A DNA stretch of 64,000 nucleotides from Aptenodytes patagonicus (Eukaryota; Chordata; Aves; Sphenisciformes; Spheniscidae), in contig NC_134950.1 in the NCBI RefSeq assembly GCF_965638725.1, forward strand, positions 5,270,101-5,334,100, read 5' to 3'. Below are positions 35,291-48,262 of this stretch, piece by piece. Position 1 is the stretch's first letter. Every line of letters starts with the position of its first letter. The position numbers were made by a program, and so were the translations under genes. Below the pieces are notes generated by a model. That model saw only the letters and a program-made list of their open reading frames with translations. It was not told where the DNA came from and searched no databases.

Positions 35291-38200
35291 GTCCGGGGCA
35301 TTAACTGTGAGACACAGGCTGATTGCAGGATTGTTGGTGCTATCTGCCATCCACATGGAGGGGAGGAAGGCAAAGCCATGCCAAAACTGGGGAAGAGGTC
35401 TCCAGTACCTTCAGTTCACAATGGACAGACAGTTATGAACAGCCAATGTGTGTTTCCCAGAAATTCCCTATTAAATTTAATGTTCTTCTGCCCATAAGTG
35501 AATCTGTATCCTATAGGCGCTACTTTTTATGGGACCATGTGGGATCTCACAGTAAGGCCTGAAGAGACCACAGAGATGATCTAAACCTCCTCACTGCCCC
35601 CTGTGCAAGAACTTCAGTACTCGGAGGGTTTGGTCCTACCAGATGGAGCTTAGCTTCCTTATGTCAGGGAGCTGCCTCTGCAAAAAGCCGTGATGCTGTC
35701 CTGCATCAGCTCAGGGATGCCAAATCCCCTTTTCATTGTCAGCGCACACACAGCTCCCTATCACTGCTTCACCCAAAAATCAGCCAGAGCAGCATAGAAA
35801 ATCACCTGGCATTAAAAATCTCCGGAAGCCAAGTGTGACCCAACTTCACTGTTTTGGATGATCCGCCATGATTATAACTTGGCAGGGTCATGTTTTAGAG
35901 GGCAGGTGGGAAGCTGCAGGGTGGTCTACAGGAAGGTTGATCTCTGATGAAAGGGTCAGAAAAAAGAGGTCTTCAGAAACCCAGAGGAAATTTTGTTCGA
36001 GGGTGAAAGCAAAAAGTCAGACACTGTCCCTTTTCCCCTATCAGCTAATTGCCAAAATCAACTTGAGAATGCAAAGAGCAAGTGAAGAGGGGATGGAGTC
36101 TGAAAAGACATTCACAATCGGCCATTTGTGAGTTTAACCCTCTGACCAAGACAATCCCACCCACAAAGGTGTGGATCTGAGAGGTGATCTGGCCTCGGAC
36201 GTATGTGCCAGCCAGCAAAGCAGCTGCATTTTCAAAACTCTTTTGCACAAAGCAGTTTGTATTGAGAGATTGGAGTAATGAACCTGATACAGGCACTAAG
36301 TGCTGAAAGAGTTTGGAAATCTCATCAGGTCTTTTGGAGACAGAAAAGAGGCACCCTGCCCTGCTGGCACATTCACCATATGGCATGGTGCTTCCAAACT
36401 GGCTAAGCTGAGTATAAGCCACAGCTGTCTATAACCACCCCCGAATCAGACCCCACTGCTAAAGCCCAGAGATAACCATTTGCCAGCCTTGGAGTCTTTC
36501 TCTCACCCAGCAGCAGTTAAAATTTGCCTCTGCTTTACTGAAAAATGAAATTAAATAACACGTTCACATGCCAGGGTTAAACAAAGTCTTTACTGTGTAG
36601 CTCTCAGTGGTGCTATTTTTGCTATTTCCTATGCAAATAAACTCTTTGATTTGATTTTACTGTGTTTCTTGCTATAGAAAGACCAATCGAAGTGAAAATA
36701 CCATGAAGTGAAAAGCTTACCACTTTTAAGTAACTCTCAATGGTCTATCTGTTACTGTACTGCATCTTATGTCAGCTTGCTATATGTCAGTATTAAGCAA
36801 GCATGTTGATCACATTGTATTTAACAGCACCATTTTTCCTAGTCCAGGCTGAGTGAGATTTCATCCCTCCAGTGGTGAGGCAGGACAGGTTTTCTACACA
36901 AGAGATACCTCCCAACATGGCATGAGACATCGTTTTGAATAAATGTGATGGCAATGAGCAGGTTTTATGGAGGTCAAACATGTTAACTAGGCCGTGTTAA
37001 TGTGACATTTAATTCCTGCCATGATGGTGACTCCTCAGCCTCTGTAGATTGTCTCTCATCATGTGTGTCTGCATGTGCCATGCATGGCATAGATTCCAGT
37101 GCACCATGCAAAGGGTAGATACATAACGATGTTCTGTTAAACAAATTTCAGGGTCTTTCACCTCTGTGAGATCATAGAATCATAGAATGGCTTGGGTTGG
37201 AAGGGACCTTTAAGACTCATCTAGTCCAACCCCTAATGAGTGAGATGGTGCAGTGGTATCTAGTTGAAGGAGATCTATAGGTTTTTTTGGATGACCCTTT
37301 TCATTTGAGTGTCTGTTGGAGCCGTTGCCAAGAGTCTGTGTTAGGAACATGAGGGACACACCTGTATCTTTAATAGCAATTAGAAGATCTGCGTGGATTA
37401 GGCACAGACTACGGCTCTGCAGCTTCTCCACCCAGAAAAGGGGACGCAGCCTAATTCCCTTTGCTCCAGCGTATTCCCTAGCATATGGTTGTTTGTTCAG
37501 TCTGTTCCTGGAGACACTCCAGACTGTCTCTGTGCCCTGAATTCAGTGGGTGCCATTTCCCTGCTTTTTCTTAAATCTCATTTTCTCTCCAGCCAGTTAA
37601 ATGGCATTTACCAAGCGTAATCTGTTGCTAGTGAGAGAGGAGTACGAGACACATGCTACAGACCCAGATCAAGACCTGTGTTTATAGCCACCCATTTTCT
37701 ATGGGTATAGTCATCAAAGGTAGGCTTCTATAGCTGCCACCTCTTACAGAAGCAAGCCCTATGTGAAAGTGCCTAAAAAGCCACCTGCAATAAAAGGTAA
37801 GAAAGGAGGGTGTATATTTGCAGGATTTCTGCCCTGCAAGCTCAAACACCAAAAGCTGCAACAGTTTTTGCCTCAGTCCGCTCATGGGTATTTGCAGTCT
37901 TTGGAAAGGTGGCCTGAGATTACTTTCCAAATTAGATCTGCCATCTGGGCAGACAGTAAACCTACAAGTACAGCTCTGGGCATGGTCAGAAGCTGCCCTC
38001 CAGAAAATGCAGATGCCACTGTGCCTGAGCAGGTGACTGTGTGTGCTGGAAGGTGACAAGTAGACATGTATTGTCTGTCCAGCATCTTGCAAGGTGACCA
38101 TGCAGGCAGGAGGTGGCAGATAGGGCAGGGACAATGCTGTTGGCCTCTCCTCTAACTGCTCTTGAATAAGGGAGGGCTGTGGCTTTTGCATCTGAGTGTT

Positions 38201-41200
38201 CCTGTCTCTGCAACAGAGGGGTTGGTACATCACCATAAAGTCTGTTCACTGAGTCTGAGGTTTAAACCCAGGAATACGCTGATGTTTTTGTGGGATTTTG
38301 TTTCGGCTGGTCCTGTGATAAGAGAGGATATACTGTTAAAATTGCATTAGAGAGCCAGACAATGTATTATTTACACATTAAAAAGGTGCTGATGACACAT
38401 GGGTTTTATGGCATCACTGTGGGTTGTTTTTTGTTTTGTTTTTAAATCAAGTGTGTAAATTATTGCAATTATAGCAATCAGACCATTATTCCATTAAAAT
38501 TTTTGCCTGACAAATAAATAAATTAAAAAACAAGACAAAACAAAACAACAGAACCATTTGAGGAAAATATTTTTTGTGTTAAATTATTTAACAATTTATA
38601 CTTGTTTTCTAAACAGTTTTGAATTAGCTGCTTCTTGGAAGCTGTAGCAGGGAATGCATTATTTCCCTTCTTTGCCACTTGTGAGTAGCTCTTCTTAGTA
38701 CAGCTTTGTGATGCTGTTTTCCTGAGCTGTCCTTTTCCCACCTCTTGTTGTTAATACAGGATAATTAAACTGTGTAAGGCTGAACTCTGTTCTACATGTT
38801 TATTTGGAGATGTGTAATCAAAGCAAGACTACTCTGTTCAGGACTAAACCAAATGTTTGTGGTTTTTTTCCAGAGAAACAATACAAATGCTGTAGCAGCT
38901 AAGCCCAAGCTCTGTGCTCTGACCACACAACTGGCTGGGAGATGAGCATGGCTTTTAGATTCTGGGCAATTTAAAAAAAAAATAAATAAAATTCCATTTA
39001 AAAAAAAAAAGAAAATAGAGTTTACTGATGGCTCAGTCTTTTGATGTGGAAACTGGCCAAGCTCTGCCCTGCTATATATTGCATTTTGGCAACTTCTGGA
39101 GCAGGACTTGATGCCTAGGCATAGCTGGGTATCATAATCTGACAATGTCCTGGGTGCCAGAGACACCGACAGGGGACTGGCAGATACGGTGTAGGACCTA
39201 GAGAAGTCTTTCCAGATCTGCAGTGGGTGACCCTAGGGGAGATTATGTATCACGTCAAATGATGTAAGATGCTTATGTCCAGGTACCTGAATTCCATGCT
39301 CAGTCTCTCACAGTGGGATTCAGAGTCAGGCCATGGCATCTGCACTTTGGTGGCTCCAATGTGAACTGTGGAGCCTGGAGAACGATTCAGCTCATCCTAA
39401 AGTAGTCAGCTGAAGCACTCTGGGCTGTGTTGCCTACATTAAATAGGTCTTCAAGGAAAAAAGATCTTCTGGTAGCTGTCTTTATCTTCGACCATTACTT
39501 ACTCATGTTGCCACTAAGTTAGTGTGGGGATCTATGTGTTACGGATGATGAGATGTTGGGTGCTATGTGATTAGCAGCCAGGCAACTCAGAGGGTGAGGG
39601 ACAAGGTTATGGCACAAACCTGTACTGTCCTTGTGCCAGGGAATAACAGGAAATTTTTCTTAAAATGACTGCAGTAACTCAACAGTAACAACATAGACTG
39701 AAAGTAATCCACTACCACCTCTTTCAGCCTCCATGAGCTGGAGTCCAGTGCTGCTGAGGGTTAAGGTTGTTGCTCCATGGCATGGGGAGGAAGAGCAGCA
39801 CAAGGACAGAGCCAGCCTAGGGGTGAAGGCAGGCTCTGGCCCTGATCTGCAGCCCTGCACAGGGGGGAGCATCCATCAGAGACCACGAGGAATCCTCCTT
39901 GCTGCTGCCTCTGCAGAGCCAGCGCTGCTGGGGGAATAGTCTTTGCATCAGCCACCCAATTGCCTCCTACATCCCAATTTCAGCACCTGTCTGAGGTCCT
40001 TAGGGTAATAAGGGTCCATCAGAGTCTGGACTTTCCTTTAAACACCTTTGCAAATGCTGAAGTTGAATTAAGAAAAGAAAGCCTGCTTAGCTTCATCAAT
40101 CTGGATTAAACCTGGAAGTCACATACATAGATTTTTGTCTTCTGACTTGTGAAATGGGAACAACTGATTAGAAAAGCATGAAGACATGATGAACAGGAGA
40201 CTGGTTTTCAGAGTTACCTTACAAAGCAGGTTTTCACTGTAAGGGCTAACTTCTGAATACCTTGTGTAGCTTGACTCAAGAATATTGATGCTGGTAATAT
40301 TCTCATTGGAGTTTGTCTGAACTGAGAATGAGAATATCCTGCTGAATCTCTAGGGGGATCATGTGTTGAAAATATGGGCTCTTTCTTTTTATTTTACATT
40401 TTGGATCATGAACCTTATGTAGAAAGCACAAGGGAACAATTTGACAGAGGGTCATTAATCATACTCTGACATTCCCGATGAGCCAGCGATCAGCGTCAGG
40501 AAGAAGGATGTCCTGCAAGATGGAGCAGAAAAGAACCTGCCACCTTGGTAAAGGAAAACCCAAGGTCAAACACCACTTGTGAAAAAGTGCAACAGGAGAA
40601 CAGTGCCCAACATCACAAAAACCTCTCTCTGACCACGGCTTTGGCTCTGCATGACATGCTGTCTGAAAGACTCGGGTTTTGATTTGAAGAGATAAGCATG
40701 TTTAAGCAGAAGGCAGCACATACTGCAATTCGGTTTATTTCACAGGACAGACGTGTTTGACAATGTGTTCTTAGAAATAAATTTTTCCCCTTAGTAATGT
40801 GGGAGATGGCTTTCGTCCAAGTCTGAAATTGCTCTCATTGCAATAACTTCTTCAGCACTTTTTTGATGGGAGTTGAGTTTAACTTTGAGTCTTATTTTTA
40901 TGGTTAGTTGTGTGGTCTGTCATTTCTGGTAAGCAACTTTCCCTTGCAAGTGAAAAAGCTCACTTTTCCTTGGCTGCTGTATTCATCTTCGACATACATA
41001 TATTTCCAAGTCATTGTACCCATTCTTACTTATGAACAACTATTAGACTTTCTTGACTTCTGCTGAATCTTTTTCATGTAAAATGTCCACCCTTTCTTGA
41101 TGAAGCTAGCACAGCCTTCAGACCCTATTGACATTAATGGTGACCCTAAAGAACAGGAGTAACCACTTTCAGTGTCCCCAGGATCTGCTCATGCCATTGT

Positions 41201-42779
41201 GCACTCAACTATGATAGCCACAGCTCAATAGCTTGCGCAGTCCTTACTGGGAAGCCCAGCAGGCCTGTCTCCAGCCTCCAGCATCCCAGAAGCTTATAAT
41301 GCCAAAGCAGCCTCACAACAGTGCTCGATACTAGGCAAGTGATATAGTTTTCTCTTACAGATGCTGAAAATGAATCTGGAGGAAATTCAGGGCTTGATTT
41401 CAATAGGATTATGGTATTTGCACTCTGAATCCAAGTTAAGAGTAACAGCCAGTATGCGACAGCCCTGAAAATCTGTTTTTCAGGGTGAAACCCAGTTAAA
41501 AAACAGCAGAGCCTAAAGTGTAAGTTCAGAGGGTTGAACAATGATCCCGAAATCCTCTTGTCAGCATCTTCTGGATAGAGGCCTCCCAGCACTCGCCACT
41601 CATCTGTGCAGCCACACACGTCCCTGGTGCTGGGACACAGGCTCCCTGGAAACTCAGCACCATCCTGGGCTGAGGAGATCAGAACTGAGCAGGGTGGGAA
41701 AGCAAAGCTGATGTGCGCTGCCTTCACAAGACCTGACCTGGTAGACCTGCTTACACCATACCTCTAACACATTGTCTTCTACCTTTAGTAGCCTGTGGGA
41801 GGCTGTGGAGACCCCCTCTCCTTGAAAATAATTTGAAATGGTTGTGCTAAGCATTTTTTAGCTGAAAGCCTTAAGGATTAGAGAACGAAGTAAAAGAGGT
41901 GGGCTCTTTCAGCCTGAGGCTTCGAACAGACAATTTTCTCCTTCCAGAAAAATGCCCTGCTCTCTACTTTGCATGCTCTGCTGAGTGGCTTGGGATAAAC
42001 CTGGCATTTTACATGTCTCCTACAAAAGCTATATCAGTGAGGACTAAAAATTCACTTTTAAATATGCCAGAGCAAGTGCAGCACAAGATGGTATCTCTGT
42101 GGTGCAGGGGTTCATACACTCAGTAGGAGGGAGAAGGACTTCCAGATTTCAAAATTTACTCTTTATTGTGTTTGCTGAATGATAAAAGCACAAACTGACC
42201 TGAGGACAGGGTCTGTTCATGGTTCCTGGCTCCCAAGCCACTAGCTATGAGTCTGTCGTCTTCTTGTCCCGTTTACCATGTGCTTTATCTTGTCCTGTTT
42301 ACCATGTGGTTTATCTACCCAGCCATTGCAATCCCTTGGGACTGACCAATGTGAATTCCTCAGACAACGGCACCCTAAGTGCTCCCAGGAGGGAGCTACA
42401 CACAAACAAGGATTTGAACCAATCTGCTGAAAAGCACAGGCACAGCGCTGCTGTTTCACTTTCTAAACACCGACAGATATTTGCCACCAGCTCACTGGCT
42501 ACAGCCACGAGAGGCAATGTCGTAGCCCAGGAGCTGGGTTTTGTGTATGCTGCAGGGCTGGAAGGGAAACACCTGATCAAGTGAGAACGCCCAGTGTTTA
42601 CTCAGTGGGATGTATCTGAGCAACCCAAACACTCTGCATGTGTGTTAGTAACGTGCCTGGCAGAGAGGAAAGCTGATGGAGGGCCTTGATCCACCAAGAA
42701 CATAAAAGGTTGTCCGTGGAGCGTGCAACAAATCATCAGTGACTGTCTCAGTTCAACCAGCCACGGGTCTGGTGGGTCA
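35291..42779. other. Intergenic region between COL22A1 and the LRR gene
   Basis: I see one CR1 tail (37171-37240), A/T-rich runs near 38425-38560 and 38971-39010, and nothing else recognisable. Open frames on either strand, the longest about 184 codons, show no conserved motif. Regulatory elements of either gene may lie here but cannot be seen by eye. Confidence 0.6.
37171..37240 (-). mobile_element. CR1 LINE 3' end fragment
   Basis: ATCATAGAATCATAGAATGG followed by GGTTGGAAGGGACCTTTAAG and CTAGTCCAACCCC is the reverse complement of the CR1 terminus. About 70 bp remain. Confidence 0.92.
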
Positions 42780-43580
42780 ATGGACACAGCCGCCTCCTTT
42801 GGGTGTGCCTCTACAGGCCCCGATCCACTCTGGAGGTACCTTACAGAGCACGATCCAAAGTATGAAGGGAAGAAGAAACTCAAGATCTCAGGCAGAGAGC
42901 TGGTGTCGGTTCCTGCGCAGGTCTTTGGCTTGGACCAGCTGCAGGTCCTGGAGATGAGCCCAGAACGAGAGAGCTGCCTGAGGTACCGGATGGAGCTGCT
43001 CCCTCGAGAGATCAGCCACCTCAGGAACCTAACCTGCCTCTACGTGGACTCCAACAACTTGAAGAAAATCCCTGCTGAAATTGGCACTTTGAGTCACTTG
43101 GAGAGGCTCACTCTGAGCAACAACAGCCTGAGCTCGCTGCCTCCAGAAATGGGGGCACTTCAAAGGCTGCACAGCCTCCACCTGGCCAACAACAGCCTCA
43201 CCGAACTGCCTGCACCCCTCTGCCAGCTGAGGAGCCTCACCTTTCTAGATGTGAGCGACAACAAAATAGGTACAATCCCTTCCAGCATTCGGCATCTGGA
43301 GAAACTGGAAACGTTGCTATTGCTCTTCAACTCACTGGAGAGTCTGCCTGAGGATGTCTGTCTTTTAAGGAATCTGTGCACACTTTGGTTGGGAAACAAC
43401 CATCTACGGTCCCTTCCAGCAAGCTTTGGGGAGCTGGTGAACCTGGACTGGGGATACAATTACTGTTCGTGCAACTTTGAGGGGAATCCACTGGAAAGTC
43501 CTCCCCCTGAAGTCTGCAGCAGAGGCCCTGAAGAGATCAGAGACTATTTCTTGTCATTTCGTAGGACTCAGAGAGACTAG
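42780..43580 (+). CDS. Intronless leucine-rich-repeat protein, 266 aa, name not recognised
   Basis: The single frame runs from ATG at 42780 to TAG at 43578-43580. It is the first ATG after an in-frame TGA at 42687. Residues 1-35 are not repeat-like. Residues about 36-82 hold degenerate repeats (LKISGRELVSVPAQVFGL). Residues 84-221 hold six regular 23-residue repeats of the LxxLxxLxLxxNxLxxLPxxI type. The C terminus has FEGNPLESPPPEVC and EEIRDYF, an ending common in cytoplasmic SHOC2/LRRC-type proteins. There is no signal peptide or membrane segment, so an intracellular scaffold role is inferred. Base -3 is T and +4 is G, a weak start context, so a spliced upstream start is possible. Unbroken reading and conserved repeat residues argue against a pseudogene. 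LRRC10, LRRC30 or LRRC39-like families are possible relatives, but I cannot assign one. Confidence 0.85.
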   Translation: MDTAASFGCASTGPDPLWRYLTEHDPKYEGKKKLKISGRELVSVPAQVFGLDQLQVLEMSPERESCLRYRMELLPREISHLRNLTCLYVDSNNLKKIPAEIGTLSHLERLTLSNNSLSSLPPEMGALQRLHSLHLANNSLTELPAPLCQLRSLTFLDVSDNKIGTIPSSIRHLEKLETLLLLFNSLESLPEDVCLLRNLCTLWLGNNHLRSLPASFGELVNLDWGYNYCSCNFEGNPLESPPPEVCSRGPEEIRDYFLSFRRTQRD

Positions 43581-46500
43581 ACAACAGGTGTCGTCCTCAT
43601 GAAGTGACTGAGCTGGATTTATTCCGTACAAATCAACTGCACAAGCAAAATGTGTTTCAGATGGAAAAGTCTGGTAAAAATCACTCTGTGGAGCTCAAAA
43701 GCTTCCTCTCTGCTGTAAGGTGATTTCTCTGGCAGTCTTTTTTTTTGACACTAGTATTGAACGGCGGTGTATAGCTTTCAAAAATTCATTCAGGGACAAC
43801 AATAATCTTTTTGCTATTTATAATTAAGTAGATCTATCTCAGGAAATGTTGTGGCCAAACATTCAGTCTGAGAAAATGAGCAATAGCTAGTCTGAGAGGA
43901 TAGAGTCAGGTAAACAACTGGTGGTACATAAATAGCAATAATCTGTACTGTTTGTTTCCACACAGAGTCAGTGCTTGAGTCTGGACTTGAAGTAGGCGCA
44001 GGCTGAGATTTCTGGAAGCATGTAAGGCCATACAGACTTGTGGATTTGGTTTTGCTTCAGGTAGCCCAGAGTCTCATTACTTGCCATGGTATTTTACATC
44101 CAACACACAGCTTGAATCAGCTCAGGCTTCTGTCTAGCTCTGGATAAGAACCAACCTGTGTTCAGGTCCCACAAGGGTACCATACAAGCAATGTCTCCAT
44201 TGCTTTGGCAGGACATAGTGTTTTTCTTACCCTGCTTCTCCGGAAGAGCAGTTTCAGTGCAGGGCTATCACACTCTCTGGAGGCAGCACGGACCCGGAGT
44301 CGATGTGCCAGTCCCTCCAAGACAGACCTCAGTGATACTGCTCTATGGAGCTTGGTGATGCACAGGGGTAGTCCAGATTTAGAGCATGCAGCACTAGCAA
44401 AAAGGTTTCCACTTCTACCGAGGCTGGGAAAGTGTTCAGAGATATTAAAATATGAGTATGCAAACTTCCTGCAAGGGAACATTTCTGAAAATCCCTGTCT
44501 ATAATCATAAAAGGCTTCATCAGTGTTACATTATGGAAATTTGCTGAGACTCTTTTCTGTTTCTCTTTGCTCTCTCTTCCCCTTAGCCTCTCATCAGCAT
44601 TTTCCTCCCACCTCTTCTTAGCTTTGCTCTTTGTGGGTGTTTTCTCTGTGGCTATTCCCTCTGACTTTATCTTTGTGTTTCGTTATTTTCTCATCGAAAG
44701 CCTCTCATTCCCTTATAAATGCTTGTCTTTGCCCTCTGTCTCCTTTGTTTCCTATTTCTCCTTTGGCCAACGTACAGAAAGCTGCAGCTTTGTGTTTTTC
44801 CTGGAAAGAAGGACCTGAATCAGGCCTGCTGGGAGATGAACATGTGCTTCCAGGGTTCACAGAGAAAGGGAGAAAGGGTTTGAGACATTGATACATGGAC
44901 AATTAAGTCTCTTGTTCAGTCATTTTCTTCTCCTTGTAGCAAAGATCAGCACAAGGATAATAAGAAATCTGAACTGATGCTGAAATTTTACTGGCTGACA
45001 AAAGCACAACTCCAGATATTCTTAGCGTGAACTGATTGTTTGTCGTGGTCACACATTGTTGCACTGCTCTGACACCGAATCTGCCCCTGACATCTGTGAA
45101 GCTTTCAAACCAGCCATCACTTTTTGGTGGTACAGTAACCAGATTCAGTATAGAAGTAGTATATCACACAGTGATAAATCGCCGCATGGCAATAATGGGC
45201 ATGCAATAACTCACCCCAGTCTGTCCGGTTTTCCTGCAGCTGATCATTTCTAAGATGTGTGACATAAGAAAGAAAGGATTAAAGGGACCGTGGTGCCTTG
45301 CTCACTTGGCTTTTTTTGTGGCAGCACGGAGAGTCAGAGATGAGGGAGCAGGACAATGAACTGTAAGTCCTTTGCACTTGGTTGTTTTTCAGAGGAGATT
45401 TGCAGCATGATAAGGGACTGTGTATGAAGTAGCTCCTGAAGCTGGTGCTAGGTCAGACAGAGGGTGTATCAAGGTGGCAACATTAAAGACGTTGAAGGAC
45501 TGGGGGTTTGTTCCTGTTTCTGCCATTGATCCATTCTCTGGCCTCAAACAGGTCTGCTGTCTTACTTCCCCATTCCTCCCGCCCCATTCAATATCTGCAG
45601 TCGTCCTGCCTTACTAAAGCTTGTCTAGTACAGGGCATGGTATAAAGGCAGTACTAGCAGTGGGGGACAAGTAAAGACAAGGTTATTCCCCTGTTTTGGG
45701 ACATGTGCGGGAATGAAATTCTAGCAACTGTGGTCTTTTTTAGAGGCTTCTGCATAACAGACCGAATCCTTCCAGGGCATCATCTTAGACAAGTGGTAAA
45801 AGGGACAATTTCTCATGTCCCATGACAAACTCTTCAGATCCTATCTTGCTGTTTTTCTTCTACATTGCACAGGGTTTGGGCTTGAGGATCTGTTTCCAAT
45901 TTTGGCTGCCTTTCCCTTCTGCTTCTTGGCCAGTGATTCCCAAAAGGCAAGCTTACTTTAGCTTGTTTGGGAGTTTATAGCATCTCACAGCTTTTACTTT
46001 TGGTTTTGGCCAACCAGGTTTCACGTGATTAGTTTAACTAGTCCTCTCTCAAAAAACCACAGACATAATTTCTGAAGCCTGATTGTATCTGTTAATAATA
46101 TACCTGTCATTCCTGGGAGTGAATGGAGCTAAAAAGGGGGTTAAAGCCTGTAAGAAAATGTAATCTTTAATAAATAGTGTCAATACCTTTGCTGTAATTC
46201 TCCAGTCTGTTGGGATCAAAAGATATTCTGAGAAATCAATGCAAGTGAGGGCATTTTGACCATACCATCAAGCTGCTTAAGCAGACTGAATATGTTATTC
46301 AGCTAGAAGAAATTCTGTCCTGACACCATGCTGTCTGTCACCTCTTCCTCTCCCTTTGTCCTGGTTGCTTCCAAAATCCCACTTCCCAAAGTGGAAACCC
46401 CAGTAGTGCACATGCAGTGCAGTATTCTGGCATCTGTGTTAGCGGCATAGTTACGCAGAGCAATAACTAGATCTTGGTGTTGTCATTAAGATGGCATTAA

Positions 46501-46816
46501 AATCTAATCTCAAACTGCTTATCCTGTATTTGTTGTACTATCTATCTGTATTGTTGCTAAGCACCCTCCTCTGCCTGTGCTCATTAAAACTTCAAGTGTT
46601 AATACCAGAGAATGGCAAACTGCTAGGATATAGACCCCTGGTGAAAAGATATAATCCATACTCGGGGGGTAGGGGGGAGGAGGGAGAGGGGAAAATTGTT
46701 AAAGCTGACATTCAGCATTGATGGGAGTTGTGCATGCATTTCCCTTCACCCCATACTGTACTGCAACAGACTGGCGTAGGAGAAGAGCATTGTCCCCTGG
46801 AATTGCATAGGACTTT
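43581..46816. other. Region 3' of the LRR gene, no recognised gene
   Basis: The first part is presumably the LRR 3' UTR, although no AATAAA was found near the stop; one lies at 46169-46174. A purine/G-rich run occurs at 46663-46692. Nothing else was recognised. Confidence 0.5.
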
Positions 46817-48262
46817 CATAGAATCATAGAATCATTAAGGTTGGAAAAGACCTCTAAGATCATTGAGTCCAACCGTCAACCCAACACCACCATGCCCACT
46901 AAACCATGTCCCTAAGCGCCTCATCTACACGTCTTTTAAATACCTCCAGGGATGGGGACTCCACCACTTCCCTGGGCAGCCTGGTCCAATGTTTAACCAC
47001 TCTTTCAGTAAAGAAATTGTTCCTCACGTCCAATCTAAACCTCCCCTGCCGCAACTTGAGGCCATTTCCTCTCGTCCTATTGCTTGTTACTTGGGAGAAG
47101 AGACCAACACCCACCTCGCTACAACCTCCTTTCAGGTAGTTGTAGAGAGCGATGAGGTCTCCCCTCAGCCTCCTTTTCTCCAGGCTAAACAACCCCAGTT
47201 CCCTCAGCCACTCCTCAGAAGACTTGTTCTCCAGACCCTTCACCAGCTTCGTTGCCCTTCTCTGGACACCCTCCAGCACCTCAATGTCCTTCTTGTAGTG
47301 AGGGGCCCAAAACTGAACACAGTATTCGAGGTGCGGCCTCACCAGTGCCGAGTACAGGGGCACGATCACTTCCCTACTCCTGCTGGCCACACGATTTCTG
47401 ATACAGGCCAGGATGCCATTGGCCTTCTTGGCCGCCTGGGCACACTGCCGGCTCATGTTCAGCCGGCTGTCGACCAGCACCCCCAGGTCCTTTTCCGACA
47501 GGCAGCTTTCCAGCCACTCTTCCCCAAGCCTGTAGCGCTGCATGGGGTTGTTGTGGCCAAAGTGCAGGACCCGGCACTTGGCCTTGTTGAACCTCATACA
47601 GTTGGCCTCAGCCCATCGATCCAGCCTGTCCAGGTCCCTCTGCAGAGCCTTCCTACCCTTGAGCAGATCAACACTCCCGCCCAACTTGGTGTCGTCTGCA
47701 AACTTACTGAGGGTGCACTCAATCCCCTCGTCCACATCATCGATAAAGATATTGAACAAGACCGGCCCCAAAACTGAGCCCTGGGGAACACCGCTCGTGA
47801 CCAGCCGCCAACTGGATGTAACTCCATTCACCGCAACTCTCTGGGCCCGGCCGTCCAGCCAGTTTTTGACCCAGTGAGGAGTACACCTGTCTAAGCCATG
47901 AGCCGCCAGCTTCTCTAGGAGAATGCTGTGGGAGACAGTGTCAAAGGCCTTGCTGAAGTCCAGGTAGACCACATCCACAGCCTTTCCCTCATCCACTAGG
48001 CAGGTCACCTGGTCATAGAAGGAGATCAGGTTGGTCAAGCAGGACCTGCCTTTCATGAACCCATGCTGGCTGGGCCTGATCCCCTGGTTGTCCCGCTCAT
48101 GCCTTGTGAGCGCCCTCAAGATGAACCGCTCCATAATCTTCCCCGGCACCGAGGTCAGGCTGACAGGCCTGTAGTTCCCCGGATCCTCCTTCCGGCCCTT
48201 CTTGTAGATGGGCGTCACATTGGTAAGCCTCCAGTCGTCCGAGACCTCCCCAGTTAACCAGT
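46817..48262 (-). mobile_element. CR1 LINE, 5'-truncated, young-looking copy with open RT frame
   Basis: On the minus strand the element begins within ORF2 near 48262 and runs to the tail of repeated ATTCTATG at 46817. About 1.45 kb remain. The endonuclease part and ORF1 are missing, so it cannot move on its own. Absence of any stop in 439 codons suggests a fairly recent insertion. Confidence 0.96.
46899..48218 (-). CDS. CR1 ORF2 fragment: reverse transcriptase, 439 codons
   Basis: The frame carries the non-LTR reverse-transcriptase core: NYRPVSL near residue 15, motif [10 protein letters not shown] at 85-93, motif [12 protein letters not shown] at 142-152, and the catalytic FADD at 173-176. 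The CR1 C-terminal region follows (RPHLEYC, then [19 protein letters not shown]) and it stops at TAG. The frame is open upstream of the GTG at 48218 up to the truncation point, so that codon is not a true start. With no endonuclease domain it is a gene fragment, not a functional host gene. Confidence 0.93.
   Translation of the reverse strand: MTPIYKKGRKEDPGNYRPVSLTSVPGKIMERFILRALTRHERDNQGIRPSQHGFMKGRSCLTNLISFYDQVTCLVDEGKAVDVVYLDFSKAFDTVSHSILLEKLAAHGLDRCTPHWVKNWLDGRAQRVAVNGVTSSWRLVTSGVPQGSVLGPVLFNIFIDDVDEGIECTLSKFADDTKLGGSVDLLKGRKALQRDLDRLDRWAEANCMRFNKAKCRVLHFGHNNPMQRYRLGEEWLESCLSEKDLGVLVDSRLNMSRQCAQAAKKANGILACIRNRVASRSREVIVPLYSALVRPHLEYCVQFWAPHYKKDIEVLEGVQRRATKLVKGLENKSSEEWLRELGLFSLEKRRLRGDLIALYNYLKGGCSEVGVGLFSQVTSNRTRGNGLKLRQGRFRLDVRNNFFTERVVKHWTRLPREVVESPSLEVFKRRVDEALRDMV

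Noticed and set aside
35563..35640. Possible old CR1 tail (GAGACCACAGAGATGATCTA region)
   Set aside because: The resemblance to the CR1 terminus is short and lacks the ATAGAATCAT repeats, so it is too weak to annotate.
37682..38236. 184-codon minus-strand frame
   Set aside because: Several overlapping frames are open here on both strands and none has a recognisable motif; likely chance.
41209..41727. 172-codon minus-strand frame
   Set aside because: No family resemblance, no splice or promoter context, and mixed composition. It could not be supported as a gene.
42723..42779. Upstream GTG as start of the LRR protein
   Set aside because: GTG is not a normal start in vertebrate nuclear genes, and the first in-frame ATG is at 42780.
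46863..47777. 304-codon plus-strand frame
   Set aside because: It is the antisense of the CR1 reverse-transcriptase frame.
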